DNA of 11,522 nt, taken from NCBI GenBank assembly GCA_002345425.1, contig DDWA01000007.1, positions 1 to 11,522 on the forward strand, written 5' to 3'. This DNA comes from Caryophanales bacterium UBA2298 (GTDB taxonomy: Bacteria > Bacillota_I > Bacilli_A > Izemoplasmatales > Hujiaoplasmataceae). The position numbers and the translations under genes are program-made. A model generated the notes under the pieces. The model searched no databases, was not told the origin of the DNA, and was given only the letters and a program-made list of their open reading frames with translations. This document shows, piece after piece, positions 1-5,716 of the stretch (within the stretch, counting starts at the first letter, position 1; each line of letters starts with the position of its first letter).

Positions 1-1269
1 GTGGAATTGATTGTAAGTAATCCGGAATATGTTGAAAAAGCGCTGTTAAAGCGTGGTTTTGAAGTTGATTTTTCTGGGTTTATCGAACTAAGAGAGAAGC
101 GTAATACGTTGATTAAACGAATTGAAGAAGTTAGAGCATTAAGAAATAAATTATCGAAATCAGTCGGTGAGTATAAAAGAGAAAAGAAAGATACAACTTC
201 ACTTTTTAAGGAAATTGAAAAAATTAAAGATGCAGTTGATCAAGATGAAGTAGCTTTAGCGGAAACTGAAAAAAGAATTAATGAATTTCTGTTGAAGTTA
301 CCAAATTTGCCTGATGAAGATTTACTTTCAGGTGATAAAGAAAACAATGTGGTTGTGACTGTTAATAAAGATCAACCTAGATTTAATTTTAAAGTTAAAG
401 ATCATGTCGAACTTGCGACTTCTTTAGGACTGATTGATTATGAAAGAGCAGCTAAAATCAGTGGTAAAGGAACTTGGATTTATACTAATTTAGGCGCGAG
501 ACTGGAATGGGCATTATTAAACTTCTTTATCGATGAACATTTAAAAGATGGCTATGAATTTTTGTTGTTGCCACATTTATTAAATTATGAGTCTGGTTTG
601 ACTGCTGGTCAGTTTCCTAAGTTTGAAGAAGATGTATTTTGGTTGGATGGAGAAAGTCCTAGAAAGTTTTTATTACCGACAGCTGAAACAGCTTTGATCA
701 ATGTTCATCGAAATGAGATTTTAGATTTAAAACAATTACCAAGAAAATATTTTTCTTATACACCATGTTACAGGAGAGAAGCAGGAAGTTATCGTTCTGA
801 AGAACGAGGAATGATTAGGGGTTATCAGTTTAATAAAGTTGAGATGGTTCAATTTACATTACCTGATGAATCTGATGATGCTTTCTTAGAATTGATGGTT
901 AAAGCTGAAAGCTTGATGAAGAAACTAGGGTTGCATTATCAAGTTTCAAAACTTGCGGCAGGAGATGTAAGTTTTGCGATGGCTAGAACTTTTGATATAG
1001 AAGTTTGGTTACCTTCTATTGGAATATATAAAGAAGTTAGTTCCGTATCTAACTCAAGAAGTTTTCAGGCTCGTAGAGGCATGATAAGATACAGAAATGA
1101 AGATGGTAAGGTAGATTACGTTCATACTTTGAATGGGTCTGGACTCGCTACATCTAGACTTTTACCAGCGATTTTAGAACAGAACCAACTTGAGGATGGT
1201 TCGGTAAAAGTTCCTGAGGTTTTAGTTCCTTATTTGGGTGGTATAAAAGTTTTATCAAAGGTGAAGTAG
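1..1269 (+). CDS. serS: Seryl-tRNA synthetase (class II), possibly lacking its first few codons
   Basis: Cytosolic enzyme that charges tRNA-Ser with serine. Visible parts are an N-terminal helical arm (about residues 27-98, charged and coiled-coil-like) that in this family binds the long variable arm of tRNA-Ser, then a class II catalytic core. The core shows the TAE serine-binding motif (227-229), motif 2 with CYRREAGS (Arg258, Glu260), the block around FDIEVWLP (331-338), and motif 3 with LNGSGLATSR (Arg386). The 422 aa length is normal. The reading frame is open from base 1, where GTG is the first codon. Bacterial SerRS usually begins MLD followed by a residue like this Val and then E/K-L-I, so the GTG may be an internal codon with the true start 3-4 codons upstream, outside the window. 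The motif 2 loop (SYRSEERGMIRGYQF) differs from the common [15 protein letters not shown] form. It is translationally linked to alr, whose ATG follows its TAG stop directly. Function is certain; the start is not. Confidence 0.95.
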   Translation: MELIVSNPEYVEKALLKRGFEVDFSGFIELREKRNTLIKRIEEVRALRNKLSKSVGEYKREKKDTTSLFKEIEKIKDAVDQDEVALAETEKRINEFLLKLPNLPDEDLLSGDKENNVVVTVNKDQPRFNFKVKDHVELATSLGLIDYERAAKISGKGTWIYTNLGARLEWALLNFFIDEHLKDGYEFLLLPHLLNYESGLTAGQFPKFEEDVFWLDGESPRKFLLPTAETALINVHRNEILDLKQLPRKYFSYTPCYRREAGSYRSEERGMIRGYQFNKVEMVQFTLPDESDDAFLELMVKAESLMKKLGLHYQVSKLAAGDVSFAMARTFDIEVWLPSIGIYKEVSSVSNSRSFQARRGMIRYRNEDGKVDYVHTLNGSGLATSRLLPAILEQNQLEDGSVKVPEVLVPYLGGIKVLSKVK

Positions 1270-2370
1270 ATGGTCGTTGATAGATTAAGGGCAGTAATCA
1301 ATTTAGATAATTTAATTCATAATTACAAGTTGTTAAAGAAACTTAATCATGATAAAGAAATCTTTGCGGTTGTTAAGGCAGATGCTTATGGACATGGTAG
1401 TGTTGAGTGTTCTTTGCATTTAGAAAAACATGGCTGCAAGTATTTCGCTGTGACTGTTTTAAAAGAAGCGATTGAATTAAGAAGTGTTGGTATAAAGAGT
1501 GAAATATTAATCTTTGGTAAAACCGATCCATTAAATGCGAGTTACTTAAGCGATTATAATTTAGTACAAACAGTTGATTCTTATGAGTATGCATTCAAGT
1601 TAAGTCAATATGGTAAGAAAATCAGAGTGCATTTAAATATTGATACAGGGATGACGAGATTAGGAATTTTCGCTCAAAGAATTGAGGAATTAGAAAAAGC
1701 GGTAAGTGAAATAAAAAAGATCAGTGAATTAGAATACATTGAAATAGCTGGTATTTATTCTCACTTCACTTCCGCTGAAAGCGACAAAGAATTTACTCTT
1801 AAACAACAGAAGTTATTTGATGAGTTGTTAAAAAGATTAAAAGCAGAAAAGATTAATTATGGATTAGTTCATTTAAAGAATAGTTCCGGGTTGGTGACAC
1901 TTGATAAAAATCTTTATGATTTAGCTAGATGTGGAATTGCAATGTATGGTTATCCCCCTGTTAAAACTGATGATGAGTTTTTACCAGTGATGAGTGTTTA
2001 CGCTAAAGTAATTGCGATTAAAGAGATAAACAAGGGTGAATCAGTTAGCTACGGAAGAACTTTTATCGCTGATAAAGAAATGACGATTGCGACGATTGCG
2101 ATCGGTTATGCTGATGGTTATATGCGTATTTTAAGCAATAATGATTTTTTCTATTTTAAAGGTTATAAATTACCGGTGATTGGCCGAGTTTGTATGGGGC
2201 TAACGATGATTAATGTCTCTGGAGTGGATATTCAAGAAGGCGATGAAGTTGAAGTTTTTGGTAAGAATAAACTGTTAGAACCAATGGCTAAAAGAGCTTT
2301 AACAATAACTTATGAGTTATTGACGAATATGGCAAAACCAAGAATAGATAGAGAATATATAAAGAAATAA
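1270..2370 (+). CDS. alr: Alanine racemase (PLP-dependent)
   Basis: Interconverts L- and D-alanine to supply D-Ala for peptidoglycan. A fold type III TIM barrel carries the PLP lysine in VVKADAYGHG (Lys36), followed by the phosphate/pyridine region SH (His165) and ARCGIAMYG (Arg220, the pyridine-N ligand position). The C-terminal beta domain supplies the second catalytic base in VSYGRTF (Tyr261). At 366 aa it is of normal length. The ATG abuts the serS stop, and AAAGGTGA (1257-1264) inside serS is its ribosome binding site, so it is co-transcribed with serS. Two positions are unusual. The lysine that is carbamylated in the Geobacillus enzyme is Asn here (Asn123 in HLNIDTGM). The highly conserved Asp of the CMDQ motif is Gly (CMGL, Gly310). 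All core catalytic residues remain, so an active amino acid racemase is expected; D-Ala specificity is inferred from the family. Confidence 0.93.
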   Translation: MVVDRLRAVINLDNLIHNYKLLKKLNHDKEIFAVVKADAYGHGSVECSLHLEKHGCKYFAVTVLKEAIELRSVGIKSEILIFGKTDPLNASYLSDYNLVQTVDSYEYAFKLSQYGKKIRVHLNIDTGMTRLGIFAQRIEELEKAVSEIKKISELEYIEIAGIYSHFTSAESDKEFTLKQQKLFDELLKRLKAEKINYGLVHLKNSSGLVTLDKNLYDLARCGIAMYGYPPVKTDDEFLPVMSVYAKVIAIKEINKGESVSYGRTFIADKEMTIATIAIGYADGYMRILSNNDFFYFKGYKLPVIGRVCMGLTMINVSGVDIQEGDEVEVFGKNKLLEPMAKRALTITYELLTNMAKPRIDREYIKK

Positions 2371-2400
2371 CGAAGTCATTTGACTTCGTTACTTTTTTAT
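2369..2400. terminator. Bidirectional rho-independent terminator between alr and pdxT
   Basis: A perfect inverted repeat has arms AACGAAGTCA (2369-2378) and TGACTTCGTT (2381-2390); with a four-base loop the stem is 9 bp. On the plus strand it is followed by ACTTTTTTAT, a good T-tract, so it ends the serS-alr transcript. On the minus strand the same hairpin is followed by a weaker T-rich stretch (ATTTCTTTAT) and can serve the convergent pdxST transcript. It overlaps the stop codons of both genes. Confidence 0.85.
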
Positions 2401-2955
2401 CATATCAAGAAAATATTTATGGATTGTTAAATCATTGGTTAATTCAGGATGAAAAGCTGTAGCTAATTGATTGTTTTCTCTGACAGCGACGATTTTGCCG
2501 TCAACTTCAGCTAAGACTTTGACATCTTTACCACAGTTTTCAATATATGGAGCTCTAATGAAAACGAAAGGAATGTTTTCTTGGTTATTGAATTTACCTA
2601 AGGTTCTAAATGATCCTAATTGTTTTCCGTAAGCATTTTTTTTAGCGGTAATATCCATTGTTTGTAAGAATGATGTGTCATAGTTATGAATATTCTTTGC
2701 TAGTAGCAACAAGCCAGCACAGGTTCCCATTGTTGGTAAACCTCGGGTGATTTTTTCTTTTAATATTTTTTCCATATTTAAATCTTTTAGGAGTTTATAC
2801 ATTACCGTACTTTCTCCACCGGGTAGGATGATACCATCCATTTCTTGATTAAGTTCTTTTAAGTTTCTGATTGTGAAAGCGTCTACGCCTAATTTTTCCA
2901 ACATCTTTTGATGTTCGATAAATGCGCCTTGTAATGCTAAAACTCCGATGCGCAT
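2389..2955 (-). CDS. pdxT: PLP synthase glutaminase subunit PdxT
   Basis: Class I glutamine amidotransferase subunit of the R5P-dependent PLP synthase. It hydrolyses glutamine and channels ammonia to PdxS. The protein is 188 aa, the usual length. Visible motifs are the N-terminal GVLALQGAFIEH, the oxyanion/substrate motif PGGEST (45-50), the nucleophile Cys79 in GTCAGLL, the conserved NAYGKQ segment (107-112) and the catalytic His169/Glu171 in FHPEL. The ATG lies 3 bases after the pdxS stop, with an AGAGGA-type ribosome binding site inside the pdxS 3' end, so the two subunits are co-translated. It converges on alr and shares a terminator with it. Assignment is by motif and by the pdxS neighbour. 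Confidence 0.96.
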   Translation of the reverse strand: MRIGVLALQGAFIEHQKMLEKLGVDAFTIRNLKELNQEMDGIILPGGESTVMYKLLKDLNMEKILKEKITRGLPTMGTCAGLLLLAKNIHNYDTSFLQTMDITAKKNAYGKQLGSFRTLGKFNNQENIPFVFIRAPYIENCGKDVKVLAEVDGKIVAVRENNQLATAFHPELTNDLTIHKYFLDMIKK

Positions 2956-2958
2956 TTT

Positions 2959-3831
2959 TTATTTTCCTCTTTCAGCCATCAATAAATCGATTTCTTGTTC
3001 GTTGATTCCAACCATTGCTTCGCCAAGGTTTTCACTGACTTTTGCAAGTACTTTAGGGTCATTGAAGTTTGTGACTGCTTTAACGATTGCGGCAGCTCTT
3101 TTAGCCGGATCACCTGATTTAAAGATTCCTGAGCCAACAAAAACGCCTTCTGCGCCTAGTTGCATCATCAGAGCCGCATCGGCAGGAGTAGCTACACCAC
3201 CAGCTGCGAAGTTTACGACTGGCAATTTACCAAATTCATGTACATATTTTAATAAATCGTGAGGAACAGAAAGTTCTTTGGCTTTATTGAAGAGTTCGTC
3301 TTCTCTTAAGGATTGAACATTTCTGATTTCGCCTTGAATTAAACGCATATGGGTAACTGCTTGAACAACATCTCCAGTTCCTGGTTCACCTTTGGTTCTA
3401 ATCATGGCTGCTCCTTCAGAAATTCTTCTTAAAGCTTCTCCTAAGTTTTTAGCACCACAGACAAAAGGTACATCGAATTTTGTCTTATCAATGTGATAGA
3501 TATTATCAGCTGGGGATAATACTTCAGATTCGTCGATATAGTCAATTTCTAAAGCTTCTAAGATTTGCGCTTCAACGAAGTGACCGATTCTTACCTTAGC
3601 CATAACAGGAATTGTTACAGCTGCTTGAATTTCTTTAACAAGTTTTGGGTCACTCATTCTTGAAACTCCGCCAGCGGCTCTAATGTCAGCTGGGATTCTT
3701 TCTAAAGCCATTACAGCACAAGCACCAGCTTCTTGAGCGATTTTTGCTTGTTCTGCATTGGTGACATCCATAATGACACCACCTTTAAGCATTTGCGCTA
3801 ATTCTTTGTTTAATTGATAACGTTCATTCAT
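2959..3831 (-). CDS. pdxS: PLP synthase lyase subunit PdxS
   Basis: Synthase subunit that forms pyridoxal 5'-phosphate from ribose 5-phosphate, glyceraldehyde 3-phosphate and ammonia supplied by PdxT; the family forms a 12-mer decorated with PdxT. From the chosen start the protein is 290 aa, the family length. It shows LAQMLKGGVIMDV (catalytic Asp22), IPVMAKVRIGH (Lys79, the chromophore lysine position), GAAMIRTKGEPGTG (Lys147, the second active-site lysine) and GVFVGSGIFKS near the end. The frame extends 14 codons further upstream (to 3873). The ATG at 3831 is preferred because AAGGTGAGG (3848-3840) sits 8 bases ahead and homologues begin with this (M)xERYxLNK sequence. The earlier start would also fall inside the predicted promoter. 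The gene is divergent from pdxR. Confidence 0.97.
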   Translation of the reverse strand: MNERYQLNKELAQMLKGGVIMDVTNAEQAKIAQEAGACAVMALERIPADIRAAGGVSRMSDPKLVKEIQAAVTIPVMAKVRIGHFVEAQILEALEIDYIDESEVLSPADNIYHIDKTKFDVPFVCGAKNLGEALRRISEGAAMIRTKGEPGTGDVVQAVTHMRLIQGEIRNVQSLREDELFNKAKELSVPHDLLKYVHEFGKLPVVNFAAGGVATPADAALMMQLGAEGVFVGSGIFKSGDPAKRAAAIVKAVTNFNDPKVLAKVSENLGEAMVGINEQEIDLLMAERGK

Positions 3832-3851
3832 AATATATTCCTCACCTTCTC

Positions 3852-3880
3852 TTGACAAAAAGTCAATATTCAATTATATT
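3852..3880 (+). promoter_or_regulatory. Predicted pdxR promoter
   Basis: A consensus -35 TTGACA (3852-3857) is followed after exactly 17 bases by TATATT (3875-3880). The start point would be near 3887, just upstream of the putative operator (3889-3917), so bound PdxR would block its own transcription. The -10 element physically overlaps the -10 of the divergent pdxS promoter (3878-3883), so the two promoters probably compete for RNA polymerase. Confidence 0.6.
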
Positions 3881-3906
3881 ATAAATGTAAACTGGTATCT
3901 TTTAAA
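3878..3906 (-). promoter_or_regulatory. Predicted pdxST promoter
   Basis: On the minus strand TTTAAA (3906-3901, a weak -35) is followed after 17 bases by a perfect TATAAT (3883-3878). Transcription would start near 3871, giving a leader of about 40 bases to the pdxS ATG. The weak -35, overlapped by the inverted repeat at 3889-3917, fits a promoter that needs activation, as known for PdxR-type regulators at pdxST. Position is inferred from sequence only. Confidence 0.55.
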
Positions 3907-3917
3907 TACTCAGTTTT
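3889..3917. promoter_or_regulatory. Putative PdxR operator (imperfect inverted repeat)
   Basis: The left arm AAACTGGTAT (3889-3898) is mirrored by ATACTCAGTTT (3906-3916), which read on the minus strand is AAACTGAGTAT. The arms match except for one extra base, with seven bases between them. One arm lies in the -35/-10 spacer of the pdxS promoter and the other just upstream of its -35; both lie just downstream of the pdxR start point. A further CTGA half-site occurs on the minus strand at 3940-3934, 24 bases from the right arm. MocR-family regulators typically bind such mixed direct and inverted repeats. Assignment to PdxR is inferred from position. Confidence 0.5.
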
Positions 3918-3940
3918 AATAAAAATAAAGGGGTCAGTTA

Positions 3941-5344
3941 ATGTTAACATTTTTTCTTGATCGAAAATTAGATATTTCACTTTATGAACAGCTTTATCAA
4001 AAGATTAAGCTGGCGATTGAAAATGGTGATTTAGTGCAAAATGAAAAACTGCCTTCAAAACGAAAATTGGCTAGTCATTTGAAGATTTCACAGACTACTG
4101 TGGAATCTGCATATAGTCAGTTGTTGGTTGAGGGTTATTTAAAATCTAAACCAAAGGTTGGTTATTTTGTGGCGGCTAATTTAGATTTACTGTATAAGAT
4201 GAATTCTCCTAAACAAACGAAGTTAGCAGTTAAAAGAAAAGAAGATTATTTAATTGATTTCAAAACTAATCAAGTAGATGCGGTTAATTTTCCTTATGAA
4301 AGATTTGCGAGAATTGAAAGAGAAGTAGTTTTGGATAAGTTAAAGAATAATTTAAATCGCGGCGATAGTTTCGGAGTTTATGAATTAAGGGAAAGAATTG
4401 CGGAGATTTTATATGCTTACCGAGGAATAAATGCTAAAGCTGAACAGATTGTTGTCGGGAGTGGTTCAGAACATTTGATCTTATTGTTGGTTTTATTATT
4501 AGGAAGAGATAAAGTCTATGCAGTTGAAGAACCTTCATACTTAAAAAACTATCAATTATATCTTGCTTATGGCGCTGATGTTAAAGCTATTGGGCTAGAT
4601 GATGAAGGGATTATCATTGAAGGATTAAGAAAAGAAAAAACTGATATCGTTCATACTACGCCTTCACACCAATTTCCTAAAGGAATAGTGACGACTATTA
4701 CGAGAAGACTTGAGTTGTTGCACTGGGCTAATGAAAATGATTCAAGATATATTATCGAGGATGATTATGATAGTGAATTCCGTTTTTCGGGAAATCCGAT
4801 TCCGGCAATGAAAGGAATGGATAAAGCTGATAAGGTTATTTATATGAATTCATTCTCAAAAACATTAGCTCCTAGTTTTAGAATTAGTTTTATGGTATTG
4901 CCGGAAAAGTTGGTTAATCGTTATCAAAAAGAGTTGGCTTTTTTTAGTTCAAGCGTACCGACAGTTAATCAATTAATCTTGGAAAGATTAATTAAAAGCA
5001 ATGAATATGAAAGACATTTAAACCGGATGAAGAATAATTATAAAATGAAAAGAGACTACTTGATTATGCTTCTTGAAAGTAGTGAATTAAAGGATAAAAT
5101 CAAGATCTATGGTGAAGAGGCTGGTTTACATTTTTTAGTTGATATTAAGACGAAAGAAACTGAAGAATATTTAGTGGAAACGGCTAAAGGTTTGGGTGTT
5201 AGAGTTTATGGCTTATCAGAATATACTATTAATAAATGCAGTCTTTCTGTTGATAAAACGATTGTTTTTGGTTATTCGAATTTGAGTTTAGAAAGTTTAC
5301 AAAAAGGTGTTAAATTGCTGGAGCAAGCTTGGAAAAATATTTAA
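3941..5344 (+). CDS. pdxR: MocR/GntR-family regulator with aminotransferase domain, PdxR
   Basis: Predicted PLP-sensing transcription factor for PLP synthesis. It has an N-terminal GntR-type winged helix (about residues 12-78, including LPSKRKLASHLKIS and a wing ending GYFV), a linker (about 79-105), and a fold type I aminotransferase domain to residue 467. That domain retains the PLP lysine in NSFSKTLAPSFR (Lys307), IIEDDYDSEFRFSG (Asp274/275, pyridine-N region) and the PSHQFPKG motif. The length is usual for MocR proteins. The start is supported by AAAGGGG (3927-3933), 7 bases ahead. Being divergent from pdxST with a shared inverted repeat is the classic PdxR arrangement, in which the protein activates pdxST and represses itself. 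GabR-like control of another pathway cannot be excluded, because the proline operon follows on the same strand with no clear terminator between. Confidence 0.87.
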   Translation: MLTFFLDRKLDISLYEQLYQKIKLAIENGDLVQNEKLPSKRKLASHLKISQTTVESAYSQLLVEGYLKSKPKVGYFVAANLDLLYKMNSPKQTKLAVKRKEDYLIDFKTNQVDAVNFPYERFARIEREVVLDKLKNNLNRGDSFGVYELRERIAEILYAYRGINAKAEQIVVGSGSEHLILLLVLLLGRDKVYAVEEPSYLKNYQLYLAYGADVKAIGLDDEGIIIEGLRKEKTDIVHTTPSHQFPKGIVTTITRRLELLHWANENDSRYIIEDDYDSEFRFSGNPIPAMKGMDKADKVIYMNSFSKTLAPSFRISFMVLPEKLVNRYQKELAFFSSSVPTVNQLILERLIKSNEYERHLNRMKNNYKMKRDYLIMLLESSELKDKIKIYGEEAGLHFLVDIKTKETEEYLVETAKGLGVRVYGLSEYTINKCSLSVDKTIVFGYSNLSLESLQKGVKLLEQAWKNI

Positions 5345-5359
5345 TTTTTTTCTATTAAA

Positions 5360-5373
5360 TGAAAGCGCTTTAT
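5360..5373 (+). promoter_or_regulatory. cre-like site (CcpA box) upstream of the proline operon
   Basis: TGAAAGCGCTTTAT matches the catabolite-responsive element consensus TGWAARCGYTWNCW at 13 of 14 positions, with A for C at position 13. It contains the perfect core palindrome AAAGCGCTTT. It directly abuts and overlaps the predicted extended -10 of the catabolic operon, a position where CcpA binding would repress. Regulation by CcpA is an inference, since no ccpA gene is in the window. Confidence 0.6.
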
Positions 5374-5381
5374 GATAAAAT
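5373..5381 (+). promoter_or_regulatory. Possible extended -10 promoter of the proline operon
   Basis: TG-A-TAAAAT (5373-5381) is a good extended -10 element; no convincing -35 is seen at the proper distance. The predicted start, near 5388, is close to the GGAGGA at 5389-5394, so the leader would be very short. Read-through from pdxR, which has no visible terminator, is an alternative or additional source of transcript. Confidence 0.35.
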
Positions 5382-5407
5382 ATGTTTTGGAGGAAAGTGG
5401 TGAAGAT

Positions 5408-5716
5408 ATGAGAATAGATGAGCATCCAATACTTACATTTGCGAAAGATAAAAAAATCCGCTTTACTTTTAATGGTAAAGAGATGTTTGGATATTTAGGT
5501 GATACTATCGCCGCGGCTTTAGTGGATAATGGGATAATGGAATTTTCCAAAAGTGTTATTCATGAACGGCCACGGGGATTTTATTGTGCTATCGGTAATT
5601 GTGGTTCATGTAATATGACGGTTAATGGTGTTGAAAATGTTAAAACATGTTTAACGCTTTTAGAAGAGAATATGGTTGTTGAAAACGAATTGTCTGAGGT
5701 GATTATCAATGATTGA
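5408..5716 (+). CDS. [2Fe-2S] ferredoxin-like subunit of an amino acid (proline) dehydrogenase complex
   Basis: Small electron-transfer subunit, 102 aa from this start. It has a plant-type ferredoxin fold of the kind fused to or paired with HcnA-, sarcosine oxidase alpha- and hydroxyproline dehydrogenase-type enzymes. Cluster ligands are Cys60, Cys65, Cys68 and Cys81 (CX4CX2CX12C), following the family's HERPRGFYCAIGNC segment. The frame is open from an ATG at 5372, but the ATG at 5408 is preferred because homologues start with MRI-x-x-HPIL, which is what follows. GGAGGA (5389-5394) is rather distant; GGTGA (5399-5403) lies 4 bases ahead. The earlier ATG overlaps the promoter and cre-like site. 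It ends in an 8-base overlap with the next gene. In the complex it would pass electrons from the flavin subunits. No membrane segment is visible. Confidence 0.85.
   Translation: MRIDEHPILTFAKDKKIRFTFNGKEMFGYLGDTIAAALVDNGIMEFSKSVIHERPRGFYCAIGNCGSCNMTVNGVENVKTCLTLLEENMVVENELSEVIIND

Noticed and set aside
1373..1594. Open frame of 73 codons on the minus strand within alr
   Set aside because: Antisense to conserved alanine racemase sequence including the PLP-lysine region; low-complexity His/Asn/Gln composition typical of a shadow frame.
2948..3262. Open frame of 104 codons on the plus strand within pdxS
   Set aside because: It lies wholly antisense to the highly conserved pdxS coding sequence, has no ribosome binding site and gives a protein with no recognisable pattern.
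3832..3873. N-terminal extension of PdxS starting at 3873
   Set aside because: It would begin inside the predicted promoter, lacks a ribosome binding site and makes the protein longer than its family; the site at 3848-3840 serves the ATG at 3831.
3832..3940. A PLP or T-box type riboswitch in the pdxS leader
   Set aside because: The leader from the predicted start is only about 40 bases and contains just one 5-bp hairpin; control by the PdxR protein explains the region better.
5341..5550. Open frame of 69 codons on the minus strand at the pdxR/[2Fe-2S] junction
   Set aside because: Antisense to the real ferredoxin-like gene and to the promoter/cre region; no start signal and no family pattern.
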